Source: Anoplopoma fimbria
Lineage: Eukaryota > Chordata > Actinopteri > Perciformes > Anoplopomatidae
Assembly (NCBI RefSeq): GCF_027596085.1
Contig: NC_072456.1
Span: forward strand, 13,344,744 to 13,408,743
Length of the DNA stretch: 64,000 nucleotides
Reading direction: 5' to 3'
The position numbers and the translations under genes were made by a program. This document shows positions 17,384 through 30,701 of the stretch, one piece after another. Every line of letters begins with the position of its first letter. Within the stretch, counting starts at the first letter, position 1. Below the pieces are notes generated by a model that did no database searches, was not told where the DNA came from, and saw only the letters and a program-made list of their open reading frames with translations.

Positions 17384-20300
17384 TTAGCATTAATTCAAGA
17401 AGAGTCTCATGTTTTGTTTTTACTTCTACTACCACGGCAGAGACGATAATGTTTCATTTTTTTATTCCTTTAGGATATAACCACCGATTACAATTCATTG
17501 ACAATGTTATTGTTGTATATGCGAGCTATTATTGAACACAAGGTTAAAAAGTTAAATGAAAATTACATTTCATGTAACCATGTGGCTTACACACGGATCA
17601 AAAAAATTAAACTGCAAACAAGCCTAATCACATTTTCTTTCTCAATTTAAAGTTGATCTCACCATTTCCTCAATGTAACCGCTCTTATAAATGTTCCTAA
17701 TGTCCTGTGAAACTAAAGGGCAGGCTTCATCCACTTTAGTCATCAGGACCAGCTGAGGAATACCTGGAAAGAGAAAAAAAACACATTCAAATAGTGTACC
17801 ATTTTTCACTTTGAAAAACTATCTCTAAAAGTCTGTGTCTCTACTGTGCTATATTACTATCAAATTTCTCTTCCGTTTTATTTCAACCATTATAACTATT
17901 TCGTTTTGTTACAGGTGATGTGTTTCTATTGTAGTATGACCTGCAGTACTATGTTAGCGGTCCTGACATGTTTAATGGTGTGTGAATATCAAACAATATA
18001 GGTACAGAAAATGTGTACTGAGACTTATTTTTTGTACAGTTCATGACTTTTCCCAGATAACATTTTACTCAGTGAGGTCTGGGGATGCTGTAATGCCACT
18101 TAAATGTAAAATCAAACATCAAAAGTGTCATTTTCACCGACCAATCGAGTTGATCTTTCTGCGGGTAGCTTCAAGCTTCCCCTCCAGTTTTGCAGGCATG
18201 ATGGAGACCTTGGTGGCATCAATGACGTAAGCCACACAGTGGATCTTGTCCTTTAGGTCTGGAGACTTGCGATAGCCAATGGCCTCCAAATGCAGAGGAG
18301 CAGACGCGTTGAACTGAGTCATAGAGGTGAAAGAAAAGGACGGTTTGAGTTACAGAACAAAACCTTGTCGTGTTTTTTATTCTGCTGAATATAACAAAAA
18401 GCTCTACCTGATAGGTGTCTGGCAGATGACCTTTGAGGATGCTGATGATGTCATCCACATCAAGGCCCGCCCCTGTGCTTTCCTCCAATCCCATGGTATC
18501 ACACAGATGATTGGCAGAGGTTTTCCTCCTCGTCCAGCTTTCACTGAGTAGGTGCGAAACTGTAGGTAATACGCAATGGAGTTAATCACACAAGATTGTG
18601 GATGGTGAAAATGATTCACCACAAATTGTAATTTGTAGATTTGTCACCGCAAGACTCCTTCACACCTTATTAAGATTTAACAATAAACCAATACATCTTA
18701 TGCTGATGGTAATGTCATTAGTGTTGCTGAAATTATGTTTTACTTATTGTTATTAATCCCATTGAAGCTCTGACTCGATGATGGCACTAGAGCAAAGAGC
18801 CAAGGTATCATCAGAATTACAACCATTCTTCCTGAGGAGGACATGAATGTCTTTACAGAACGCCACCGCATCCATCCAATAGTTGTTGAGACATTTCATT
18901 GAAAACAACAAATGTAAACCCCATGATGCTGCTAGAGGATAAGTCAAGGGATCAGCAAAGTCAGTAGGATTTATCCGCTGGGTAACACTAACGTCTTTAC
19001 AAAATGTTATGGCAATTTGTGTAATAGTTGAGATATCTCCGTGGTGACCAAACTAGTGGATCGACCGACCAATACTACGCTGCTAGCATGGTTAATAATA
19101 TTATGACTTTCTCGTATAATCACAGTTGTATAATACTAATAATCATTATATTTGTGGCTGAATGGAAGTTGAAAATCAAATATACATTTCAAATGATATG
19201 AACTATGTTAATGTTGGTGCAGGGAGTTTTACAGCAGTAGTTGAAACCAGCCTAACCTGTGTGGTGAGGCTGGTGGTAGAGCAGCCGGCGATGGCCTGGT
19301 TGGTGACGTGGCCTCTGAATACAGAGCTGATGGAATTGAAGAAGCTGGACTTTCCAGCTCCAACGGCTCCAATAAGCAGAACCCGAACCTGGGACACGTT
19401 GGAGCTAGACAAGGGGCAGTAGAGCCTAATACTGTCCATCATCTCTGTCCTCTTCCTGACAAAACAAGATCAGCTTTAAAACTATATCAACTATAATTTA
19501 CTCAAGTCTTTTTGCGTAGTATGACATGGTGCAGTATACTGCAACATGTTAAAGATTAGTACAGTAATAGTATTGATATATGATGCAAAGTGTTGTCCCA
19601 TCCAGCTTACTCGTTTTCCCAGACCACTGGCCTCCATGGCTTCTCAAATTCTGGGAAGGCTGTTGAAGAGCAAAAAACAGCTTTTAAAAAAATATGATCT
19701 ATTCGTATTCAAATATCATCCAGCCATTTGATTTCAATTTTGTCAACATTAACAGAATGAATCAATGAACTGTCTTTTCAAGTTATGAAACATGAATTAC
19801 ACTGATCAAGTAATTCAATCTAAAACTCCCTTGTTTGTTTCCTTACTTTTTCCTACAAAATAAATATACACATTGAACAGAAATCTTAGACATCAATTTT
19901 CACAATTGGTTATTATTTGTCAGTCAATGGTAAAAAGAAAACTACAGATATCTGCCATTTAACTAAAGCGAGCATGTTCAAACCTGCTGTCTTGTAGCAA
20001 CAACTGGATGTATCCAGGTGTGCTTTTATAAAGAAGCCTGGTTTCTGGTCACCAAATTGATGGCATTTGTTTATTGTGTTTCTTTGAAACATGGTAAGCA
20101 TCAATATTTAGTTGTTTATAGTGAACTTACTCTCCACTTCATAGACTTCACACTCAGTCAAGTTGAGGTCGTCGCCATGTATATCTGCAGCATTGAAGTT
20201 GTAATACTTCCCTGGACTGGTATGGACTACTGCTTTGCCTCCAGTGACAAGAACAAATGCTTCTCCAAAATATGGACCAGAGGTACTTATCATTCTTACT

Positions 20301-20602
20301 GCATTAGCTGGAGTAGTGACTGGATATTTGAGGAGCTTTTCTCCGTTGAAGGTGAAAAGAAAGGCCTCGTCATCATGCACGTACTGCCCAGACTGACAGA
20401 AGGGTTGTTGGGTGTAGCCTCCAAACACATAACCGGAGGCGTTATAGCCCACAGACACTGTGGGACAGCGGTTGTCACATCGCTGGTGGAAGGCTGCACT
20501 TGTGAAACCATGGATGCTGGCCTTGTACAGCAGCTGGAGTTTGACTCTTCCCAGCTGGGAGCAGATGGTTTTCTGCTGGCTGCTGGTTAGCATGTAGCTC
20601 AT
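17105..20602 (-). pseudogene. ifi44l: ifi44-like copy 2, frameshifted by a 1-bp deletion
   Basis: The exons match copy 1: 20602-20131, 19659-19611, 19455-19257, 18559-18408, 18313-18142, 17763-17663, 17302-17105. The fourth exon is 152 rather than 153 bases. One A is missing near 18505 (ACACAGAT against ACACAAGAT in copy 1). The frame breaks just before the Cys-Asp of the G3 motif, and the shifted frame runs into TAA in the next exon, giving a product of about 310 residues without G3 or TxVD. The TLDc domain and the P-loop stay intact. All later exons remain open in the original frame and differ from copy 1 by a single residue, so the break is very recent or an assembly error. The 5' UTR continues to 20650. 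Whether this is a pseudogene or a base-call error cannot be decided from the sequence. Confidence 0.8.
18695..19092 (+). repeat. Teleost dispersed repeat, unit 2 copy
   Basis: This is the duplicate of the repeat at 11660-12055, in the same intron of copy 2. Confidence 0.7.
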
Positions 20603-20650
20603 GCTTGATGGTTGTTCTGCTGAAGTTCCTGACTGGAGCCTTCAAAGTCT

Positions 20651-21906
20651 CTAAACACAAAACGGGGTGAAAGTTGCAGTTGCAGGTTTGAAGCTGTGTA
20701 TCTAATTTGAGATGACCCATGGGGTAAACTGGATTCATTTACCATGATGCAAGTTCCAAGTTGAGACACTTAAACAGCTTTTCCAAGTTAAATGTACCTG
20801 GCATTTGAACCAGGCTTTGGAGCGCATGATGAATCAAATTTCTGATTTCAGTCATTTTCTTCAGTTCAGTTTAAAGAGTTGTAGTAATTTACTATGTATT
20901 AATTCATGCATCTCAGTCCTTACACGAGTTAGTGGACGCATCAACTTTCACATCACCTCAGTAAGTACATGAGTAGTCAGTTCCGTTTAAATTTAAATTT
21001 AAATTTCCCCCCTTCCGAAACATTTTTGCTAAAACACTGCCATTAAAAGATTATGCAAATATTTTCAGAGAAGGCCTAATCTAATGAAATGATGTATAAT
21101 TCAATCGAAACAGTCGAATGTTTGTAAAAAAAATATGACTGTTTCGAGTCGTCAGTCATATGCACAGATCCAGCCATGCAGCATTTATATTTAACTTTAG
21201 TGCACATTGGCATATTAGTCGTAAAATATGGGTAACGTCGTGGATATCACAGCTGGTTTTGTAAGCAACAATTTCATATAAAAGTTTGGCTTAAATTTAA
21301 AAATATATCATTTCAGTATTACCGTGAACAAGATCGTTTGTTTTTTCCCGGAACACGGAGGTGCGCACTGTAAGCAGCTGTCATCGAGGCAGCAGAGCAG
21401 CATGAAAGACCGGACGTACTAAGGCGATCCCTTCAATATAAAAGTTAAAACTTCTAAAAAAAAGTGTCATTTATTAGTGTGGAAATTCCGATGTCTAACA
21501 AGATGTCACGAATCCTACAAACTCATTTTAACTCCCATTAACAAATTGTATCTAAAGTTTTTTAGGTAAATTGTCAATCTGGTCAGGGACTAATTTTGTT
21601 GCCAGTACAACCCTGACCGCACCATTATCTTTTTATAATTATTTTTTGTTTTGTTTTGTAGGAACGTTAAAATAGAATCAACAGCATGATGATATTGCAT
21701 TCACAAACTAATTTGTGTTCACGGCTACTTTAATTACATTTATACTTTTGGTCAAAATGTCATCACCAAAAATCACTTTATTTTGAAGGTAATTACTGGA
21801 AGTTAAGGACACATTGTAGCTGATTTGACTAACACAGTTTTTAACTTTCGTTTTCCCATCATCCCGACATAGGGTACATCCCAAGTCTCTTCTCTGCTCG
21901 AAAACC
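20651..21906 (-). promoter_or_regulatory. Upstream block of copy 2 (shared promoter candidate)
   Basis: It is nearly identical to 13619-14871 and to the blocks upstream of copies 3 and 4. It contains the AACTGAA-type site (20855-20872), the octamer, the 11-bp inverted repeat (21105-21147) and the GAAAACGAAAG site (21846-21855). A short TTTAAA repeat near 20988 has one more unit than in copy 1. No coding exon is seen in it. Confidence 0.45.
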
Positions 21907-22094
21907 AGAAACTTGAGTTCTCGGACATAATAGAGGGACTACATCTCCCAGCATTCCAAGGGTTTGGAAAATACACGAGTAGGAAGTGCACAGTGAACTA
22001 GAACTAGGAATCACCTGCTAAATCGATGGATCATTGGGATGGACATTTCATTACAGTTGGACAAAGTTTAATACATCTGCTGCATAAATAATTC

Positions 22095-25000
22095 TTATTC
22101 TTTGATTTCAATGTTGCTGATTCGGTCATTGATTTCATCAAAGTAATTATCTGCAAAACGAAGCATCTGGATAACTGCACTGAGTAGCAGGATGTCGCAG
22201 TTCTGATCCAACTCCAACTCCTCGCTGTAATTCTTTACTGGAACAACACACGACACTGGCACACCGAGTCGAGCGCTGACCTCCTGCATCTGAATCAAAA
22301 AATACTTTATTCTAAAGACCACACAGAATTTTGCCAACTTTTGTCATCTAACAGCTAAAATCAGATTATATAAAATGTCAAATATACCGGTTTGATTATT
22401 TTCCATCTCACTCATGTATTATTGCTCAAGTACCACAATACAACAGCACAAACAAATAAACACACTCTTAAACCCTACAGTAAAAACAATGGTATAAAGT
22501 TATGTTAAGTAAAGTTAAGTTATGTATAAAATCCTATATTCCTCACCTTTTCCTTAATGTAGCCACTTTTGTAAACGTTTCTCACATCCTCCGTCACCAA
22601 AGGGCAGGCTTCATCTACTCTAGTGAGCAGGACCAACTGAGGAATCCCTGGACACACCAGAGCAGAAAGAACATTTCCAAAAGGCTGTTGGTTTTCAGGT
22701 ATCAGGTTGACTTCTAAAAAATAGGTATCTTGAACTTACTTTTCTTGAGCAGTAAATTGAGATGTCAGACAATTGCTAATCATAGTCATTTTATCTTTTG
22801 CAGAGTGATGCCATGGACATTGTGAAAGAGTTTACTAAATGTCACACCTTAGCACTTTAATCATTTGCTTTTAATTTAAAAAAAATATTATTGAAAAAAT
22901 GCATATATACAGATGGGGAACATTTGCAAACAAGCATATTGTGTCCATTACTTCCACCACTGTTAGCTTTGGGCCAATTGTGACTGATATGATTGTGACT
23001 ATTCTGATAGTGATTGTGTGTTGATTGTGTGTTAAGTTGAAGCACTTACTGATAGTCAGTTTAAGACTGAACTAAACTTAAGTTGAAATATCTCAGTTAT
23101 TAGGACTATGCCAGTCTTGCTACTATTAATTTTCTGAAAGCTGAAAACTATAATTGCTGTTAAGTTTATTTCAAATGCAATTTGAAAAGTGATATCAATA
23201 TGATTCAATTTGAAATATCAGGTCTGAAGTATTTAGGTTGAAAAGTTTTAGAATACAAATAGTTCCAAAGGCATCTAAGAGTAAAAATGTGTGAAAAATT
23301 AAGAGGGGCTAATTAAAAAAATGTCTCCCGTGAGAGGGGTCCATTGCCCCTAAACATTTGGAAACCTCTGGATTACAGTGTTGATCAGTGATAGAGTAAA
23401 TATACAACTTGACTACCAATAGGTTTGTAGCGAGACCGGCACACCCCACCTTTAATTGAAACCCGTCATGGGTATGTCTTCAGCTTTCCATGTCCAAAAC
23501 TTTAAAGTGGCCCTATTGTGCTTTTCTACTTTTTCCCTCTTCTTGAGTGTGTTATATTTATTTTTTTACATGTAAAAGGTCCGTAGAGTTAAAACCTGAA
23601 GTCCACGCCTAACAGGAGTTACCCCTCAGAAACACTGCTCCTGAATTCCTGAAACGGCTCAATTGAATCATCTCCTTCACTTCCCTAACATCATGAGGTC
23701 ATAATGTTACGGAAGTGACGTAACACTCCTGATGGCTAGTTTGACCCGCCCTCAAACAACAAAAGAGAGAGACGGAGCTGAAGCTCCGGAGGAAGAGTTT
23801 TTTTAAATGTGAAACATTGACCAATTACAACAGAGCGGGCTAGCTGACCAATCAGGGCAGACTTTTCTTTCTGGAGGGAGGAGCAAGCGCTACAACGGAG
23901 CATTTCAGAGAGAGGGTGAGAAGAGGTGCTGCAAGACAGCCAGGATGAGAAAAACAAGGCGGATTATGAGCATTAACGCATGCAAATTTTCCCGGAAAAT
24001 AGCATAATAGGACCTGTTTAAAACAAGTCTTTGTTTGGAAGGTTGGTTCAGTAAACATAGCTTTGATAATAACTTTAAATAGTGTGGTTATGCCAAATAA
24101 GATTATTTAAAGTCTATCTAAACCAGCAGTCTAGAGATGAAGAAATCTTTCAGAGCATTATCGGACTCTGGTTCTCCGAGACACCAAGAGTTGCTGACCA
24201 TGTATGAGGAATTCAATACTATTCTGAGTACAAATGGATACCAGAATGCTTCCGATGCAGGATCTGTTTATAGAGAGAAGTCTACAGTTTGTTTGTTGTA
24301 ATATGTTGAGATTCGGAAAGATTACACTGGTACTGATATTGTATATACAGGAATGTCTTTGTTATAAATACATTTTTACTGACCCATTAAGTTGATCTTT
24401 CTGCGGATAGCATCCAGCTTCTCCTCCAGTTTTGTGGGCATGATAGACACCTTGCAGGCATCAATGACGTAAGCCACACAGTGGATCTTGTCCTTCAGAA
24501 CTGGAGACTTGCAATTGCCGTGGGCCTCCGAATGCAGAGGAGCAGACGGGTTGAACTGAGTCATACAGTTGAGGGGATAGACGTGCCAAGTTTGAGTTAA
24601 CTACAACCAAATCAACCATTCATTATCCTGCTCAATGTCACAAAAAGCTGTACCTGATACTGGTCTGGCAGATGACCTTTAAGAATGCTGCTAATGTCAT
24701 CAATATCAAGCCCCGCCCCCGTGCTTTCCTCCAGTCCCATGGTATCACAAAAGATGATTGGCAGAGGTTTTCCTTCTCGCCCATCTTTTAAAGAGTAGGC
24801 GCGAAACTGTCGAGAACAAAACGACGGCGTAACAAACCACAAAATGGGGACCAAGCAGGGTTTTCATTTTGAATTCAATAACCACAACAGGACATCAATA
24901 ATTGGCAGAACTAACCTGTGTGGTGAGGCTGGTGGTAGAGCAGCCAGCGATGGCCTGACTGGTGACGTGGCCTTTGAATACAGAGTTGATTGAATTGAAG

Positions 25001-26323
25001 AAGCTGGACTTTCCCGCTCCAACTGGTCCAATAAGCAGGACCCGAACCTGGGACACAGAGCTGACTGTTGGTTTGTAAAACCTAATACTCTCAATCAGCT
25101 CCTTCCTCTTCCTGTAGAAACAAGAAAAAAAAGTTTGATCTCTTGAAAAAGTTACTTATTTTCAGCCTGGTTAGGTTTATGACAATTAATAAAAAAGGTA
25201 CAGTTAAAAACAGTATAGTACAGTAAGTCTGGCAAAAATAAGTGTTTGCATAATAATTTTCATCGATTGAGTCCATTCTAATGTAAAATAATTGGTATAG
25301 TAAGTCCAGTCAGGCATAGCAGCGTTGCATGTCATGGCACTTTGACCACATTCATTATTAACTACAAATGATTTAAATGCTGTACTTTGTTTTCACATCA
25401 TCAATATTTGTCATATTGTATGTGGTATATTGTACTATAGTAAAGCATATTAATAGCATTATGTGCAGGATGGTATTCATCTTACTCAGATTCCCAGTTT
25501 ATAGGCCTCCAAGGCCTCTCAAGTTCTGTGGTTTCTGTTGAAGAGCAAACAGCTTAAGTTTAGTATAAAAGTGTACCTGGAGGAAAAGCCTGACCTAATT
25601 TGAAGTTAATTTGAAGGTGTTGTATTTTTTGCTTAGTTTTTTTATTGGGGGTAATATAGGTACAACTCCATCAGTAAAGGCTGTAAAAATGTGTCGTATT
25701 TTTTTCAATATTAACCTTTTGAATAAATAATGTTTCATACTCATTTAATGTGTATTGCATATATAGACAGACAAGTCTTGTTATTTCTCAAATAACATTT
25801 GTGGATTTGCCCCAACAAAGCATTACATTTGATAATTTACGGTGAACTTACTCTCCACTTCATAGACTTCACACTCAGTCAGGTTGAGGTCGTCGCCATG
25901 CATCTCTGCAGCATTGAAGTTGTAATAATTCCCTGGACTGGTATAGACTGTTGCTGTGCCTCCATTGACAAGAACAAATGCTTCTCCAAAATATGGACCA
26001 GAGGTACTTATCATTCTTACTGCATTAGCTGGAGTAGTGACTGGATATTTGAGGAGCTTTTCTCCATTTAAGGTGAAAAGAAAGGCCTCGTCATCATGCA
26101 CGTACTGCCCAGACTGACAGAAGGGTTGTTGGGTGTAGCCTCCAAACACATAACCGGAGGCGTTATAGCCCACAGACACTGTGGGACAGTGGTTGTCACA
26201 TCGCTGGTGGAAGGCTGCACTTGTGAAACCATGGATGCTGGCCTTGTACAGCAGCTGGAGTTTGACTCTTCCCAGCTGGGAGCAGATGGTTTTCTGCTGG
26301 CTGCTGGTTAGCATGTAGCTCAT
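22095..26323 (-). CDS. ifi44l: ifi44-like copy 3: interferon-induced protein 44-like (TLDc + P-loop GTPase-like)
   Basis: Seven coding exons: 26323-25852, 25534-25486, 25111-24916, 24806-24654, 24555-24384, 22647-22547, 22289-22095. They join in frame to 445 residues. The TLDc domain is residues 1-157, the linker reads [12 protein letters not shown], the P-loop GPVGAGKS is at 202-209, G3 DTMG at 260-263 and TRVD at 356-359. Introns have the same positions and phases as copy 1. The GTPase part differs clearly from copies 1-2 (20 of 108 residues in exons 4 and 5), while the TLDc exon differs from copy 1 at only 6 of 157. A MITE-like element sits in the long intron between exons 5 and 6. The 5' UTR reaches an acceptor at about 26371. 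No damaging change was seen, so this is a good candidate for a working gene. The antiviral role is inferred from the family. Confidence 0.92.
23502..24021. mobile_element. MITE-like element with TTAA ends, intron of copy 3
   Basis: The left end TTAAAGTGGCCCTATTGTGC pairs with the reverse complement of the right end, TTAAACAGGTCCTATTATGC. These are imperfect terminal inverted repeats starting with TTAA, which suggests a piggyBac-type target duplication. There is no transposase frame in the 520 bases. Copies 4 and 5 carry it at the same site; copies 1 and 2 do not. The family assignment is inference. Confidence 0.65.
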
Positions 26324-26371
26324 GCTTGATGGTTGTTCTGCTGAAGTTCCTGACTGGAGCCTTCAAAGTCT

Positions 26372-27623
26372 CTAAACACAAAACGGGGTGAACAGTTGCA
26401 GGTTTGAAGCTGTGTATCTAATTTGAGATGACCCATGGGGTAAACTGGATTCATTTATCATGATGCAAGTTCCAAGTTGAGACACTTAAACAGCTTTTCC
26501 AAGTTAAATGTACCTGGCATTTGAACCAGGCTTTGGAGCGCATGATGAATCAAATTTCTGATTTCAGTCATTTTCTTCAGTTCAGTTTAAAGAGTTGTAG
26601 TAATTTACTATGTATTAATTCATGCATCTCAGTCCTTACACGAGTTAGTGGACGCATCAACTTTCACATCACCTCAGTAAGTACATGAGTAGTCAGTTCC
26701 GTTTAAATTTAAATTTAAATTTCCCCCCTTCCGAAACATTTTTGCTAAAACACTGCCATTAAAAGATTATGCAAATATTTTCAGAGAAGGCCTAATCTAA
26801 TGAAATGATGTATAATTCAATCGAAACAGTCGAATGTTTGTAAAAAAAATATGACTGTTTCGAGTCGTCAGTCATATGCACAGATCCAGCCATGCAGCAT
26901 TTATATTTAACTTTAGTGCACATTGGCATATTAGTCGTAAAATATGGGTAACGTCGTGGATATCACAGCTGGTTTTGTAAGCAACAATTTCATATTAAAG
27001 TTTGGCTTAAATTTAAAAATATATAATTTCAGTATTACCGTGAACAAGATCGTTTGTTTTTTTCCCGGAACACGGAGGTGCGCACTGTAAGCAGCTGTCA
27101 TCGAGGCAGCAGAGCAGCATGAAAGACCGGACGTACTAAGGCGATCCCTTCAATATAAAAGTTAAAACTTCTAAAAAAAAGTGTCATTTATTAGTGTGGA
27201 AATTCCGATGTCTAACAAGATGTCACGAATCCTACAAACTCATTTTAACTCCCATTAACAAATTGTATCTAAAGTTTTTTAGGTAAATTGTCAATCTGGT
27301 CAGGGACTAATTTTGTTGCCAGTACAACCCTGACCGCACCATTATCTTTTTATAATTATTTTTTGTTTTGTTTTGTAGGAACGTTAAAATAGAATCAACA
27401 GCATGATGATATTGCATTCACAAACTAATTTGTGTTCACGGCTACTTTAATTACATTTATACTTTTGGTCAAAATGTCATCGCCAAAAATCACTTTATTT
27501 TGAAGGTAATTACTGGAAGTTAAGGACACATTGTAGCTGATTTGACTAACACAGTTTTTAACTTTCGTTTTCCCATCATCCCGACATAGGGTACATCCCA
27601 AGTCTCTTCTCTGCTCGAAAACC
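26372..27623 (-). promoter_or_regulatory. Upstream block of copy 3 (shared promoter candidate)
   Basis: Nearly identical to the blocks before copies 1, 2 and 4. It holds the AACTGAA-type site (26571-26588), the 11-bp inverted repeat (26821-26863) and the GAAAACGAAAG site (27563-27572). Confidence 0.45.
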
Positions 27624-29204
27624 AGAAACTTGAGTTCTCGGACATAATAGAGGGACTACATCTCCCAGCATTCCAAGGGTTTGGAAAATACACGAGTAGG
27701 AAGTGCACAGTGAACTAGAACTAGGAATCACCTGCTAAATCGATGGATCATTGGGATGGACATTTCATTACAGTTGGACAAAGTTTAATACATCTGCTGC
27801 ATAAATAATTCCTATTCTTTGATTTCAATGTTGCTGATTCGGTCATTGATTTCATCAAAGTAATTATCTGCAAAACGAAGCATCTGGATAACTGCACTGA
27901 GTAGCAGGATGTCGCAGTTCTGATCCAACTCCAACTCCTCGCTGTAATTCTTTACTGGAACAACACACGACACTGGCACACCGAGTCGAGCGCTGACCTC
28001 CTGCATCTGAATCAAAAAATACTTTTTCTAAAGACCACACAGAATTTTGCCAACTTTTGTCATCTAACAGCTAAAATCAGATTATATAAAATGTCAAATA
28101 TACCGGTTTGATTATTTTCCATCTCACTCATGTATTATTGCTCAAGTACCACAATACAACAGCACAAACAAATAAACACACTCTTAAACCCTACAGTAAA
28201 AAAAATGGTATAAAGTTATATTTTCTGTATAAAATCCTATATTCCTCACCTTTTCCTTAATGTAGCCACTTTTGTAAACGTTTCTCACATCCTCCGTCAC
28301 CAAAGGGCAGGCTTCATCTACTCTAGTGAGCAGGACCAACTGAGGAATCCCTGGACACACCAGAGCAGAAAGAACATTTCCAAAAGGCTGTTGGTTTTCA
28401 GGTATCAGGTTGACTTCTAAAAAATAGGTATCTTGAACTTACTTTTCTTGAGCAGTAAATTGAGATGTCAGACAATTGCTAATCATAGTCATTTTATCTT
28501 TTGCAGAGTGATGCCATGGACATTGTGAAAGAGTTTACTAAATGTCACACTTTAGCACTTTAATCATTTGCTTTTAATTTAAAAAAAATATTATTGAAAA
28601 AATGCATATATACAGATGGGGAACATTTGCAAACAAGCATATTGTGTCCATTACTTCCACCACTGTTAGCTTTGGGCCAATTGTGACTGATATGATTGTG
28701 ACTATTCTGATAGTGATTGTGTGTTGATTGTGTGTTAAGTTGAAGCACTTACTGATAGTCAGTTTAAGACTGAACTGAACTTAAGTTGAAATATCTCAGT
28801 TATTAGGACTATGCCAGTCTTGCTACTATTAATTTTCTGAAAGCTGAAAACTATAATTGCTGTTAAGTTTATTTCAAATGCAATTTGAAAAGTGATATCA
28901 ATATGATTCAATTTGAAATATCAGGTCTGAAGTATTTAGGTTGAAAAGTTTTAGAATACAAATAGTTCCAAAGGCATCTAAGAGTAAAAATGTGTGAAAA
29001 ATTAAGAGGGGCTAATTAAAAAAATGTCTCCCGTGAGAGGGGTCCATTGCCCCTAAACATTTGGAAACCTCTGGATTACAGTGTTGATCAGTGATAGAGT
29101 AAATATACAACTTGACTACCAATAGGTTTGTAGCGAGACCGGCACACCCCACCTTTAATTGAAACCCGTCATGGGTATGTCTTCAGCTTTCCATGTCCAA
29201 AACT

Positions 29205-29722
29205 TTAAAGTGGCCCTATTGTGCTTTTCTACTTTTTCCCTCTTCTTGAGTGTGTTATATTTATTTTTTTACATGTAAAAGGTCCGTAGAGTTAAAACCT
29301 GAAGTCCACGCCTAACAGGAGTTACCCCTCAGAAACACTGCTCCTGAATTCCTGAAACGGCTCAATTGAATCATCTCCTTCACTTCCCTAACATCATGAG
29401 GTCATAATGTTATGGAAGTGACGTAACACTCCTGCTGGCTAGTTTGGCCCGCCCTCAAACAACAAAAGAGAGACGGAGCTGAAGCTCCGGAGGAAGAGTT
29501 TTTTTAAATGTGAAACATTGACCAATTACAACAGAGCGGGCTAGCTGACCAATCAGGGCAGACTTTTCTTTCTGGAGGGAGGAGCAAGCGCTACAACGGA
29601 GCATTTCAGAGAGAGGGTGAGAAGAGGTGCTGCAAGACAGCCAGGATGAGAAAAACAAGGCGGATTATGAGCATTAACGCATGCAAATTTTCCCGGAAAA
29701 TAGCATAATAGGACCTGTTTAA
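29205..29722. mobile_element. MITE-like element with TTAA ends, intron of copy 4
   Basis: Same element and same site as 23502-24021, with only a few substitutions and one 2-base length change. Confidence 0.65.
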
Positions 29723-30601
29723 AACAAGTCTTTGTTTGGAAGGTTGGTTCAGTAAACATAGCTTTGATAATAACTTTAAATAGTGTGGTTATGCCAAATA
29801 AGATTATTTAAAGTCTATCTAAACCAGCAGTCTAGAGATGAAGAAATCTTTCAGAGCATTATCGGACTCTGGTTCTCCGAGACACCAAGAGTTGCTGACC
29901 ATGTATGAGGAATTCAATACTATTCTGAGTACAAATGGATACCAGAATGCTTCCGATGCAGGATCTGTTTATAGAGAGAAGTCTACAGTTTGTTTGTTGT
30001 AATATGTTGAGATTCGGAAAGATTACACTGGTACTGATATTGTATATACAGGAATGTCTTTGTTATAAATACATTTTTACTGACCCATTAAGTTGATCTT
30101 TCTGCGGATAGCATCCAGCTTCTCCTCCAGTTTTGTGGGCATGATAGACACCTTGCAGGCATCAATGACGTAAGCCACACAGTGGATCTTGTCCTTCAGA
30201 ACTGGAGACTTGCAATTGCCGTGGGCCTCCGAATGCAGAGGAGCAGACGGGTTGAACTGAGTCATACAGTTGAGGGGATAGACGTGCCAAGTTTGAGTTA
30301 ACTACAACCAAATCAACCATTCATTATCCTGCTCAATGTCACAAAAAGCTGTACCTGATACTGGTCTGGCAGATGACCTTTAAGAATGCTGCTAATGTCA
30401 TCAATATCAAGCCCCGCCCCCGTGCTTTCCTCCAGTCCCATGGTATCACAAAAGATGATTGGCAGAGGTTTTCCTTCTCGCCCAGCTTTTAAAGAGTAGG
30501 TGCGAAACTGTCGAGAACAAAACGACGGCGTAACAAACCACAAAATGGGGACCAAGCAGGGTTTTCATTTTGAATTCAATAACCACAACAGGACATCAAT
30601 A

Positions 30602-30701
30602 NNNNNNNNNNNNNNNNNNNNNNNNNNNNNNNNNNNNNNNNNNNNNNNNNNNNNNNNNNNNNNNNNNNNNNNNNNNNNNNNNNNNNNNNNNNNNNNNNNN
30701 N
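30602..30701. other. Assembly gap (100 N)
   Basis: Exactly 100 N, the usual placeholder for a gap of unknown size. It covers the 3' end of the P-loop exon of copy 4 and the adjoining intron. Spacing in copy 3 predicts that about the same length is missing. Confidence 0.99.

Larger units (their letters stand above)
14872..21906 (-). repeat. Tandem unit 2 (about 7.0 kb) carrying ifi44-like copy 2
   Basis: This is a near-identical tandem copy of 7827-14871. The left junction joins GCTCGAAAACC directly to TGCCAAACACACC, with no obvious microhomology. The right end stops at the same GCTCGAAAACC, where unit 3 begins with AGAAACTTGAG. Confidence 0.93.
21907..27623 (-). repeat. Tandem unit 3 (5,717 bp) carrying ifi44-like copy 3
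   Basis: It begins AGAAACTTGAGTTCTCGGAC, as do units 4 (27624) and 5 (33397). It is near-identical to unit 4 throughout. It resembles units 1-2 closely only in the TLDc exon and the upstream block (25846-27623). Confidence 0.92.

Noticed and set aside
20018..20590. 190-codon plus-strand open frame (similar frames at 31573-32085 and 12986-13318)
   Set aside because: It is antisense to the TLDc exon and its intron, and its length follows from the codon use of the minus-strand exon. It matches no known protein.
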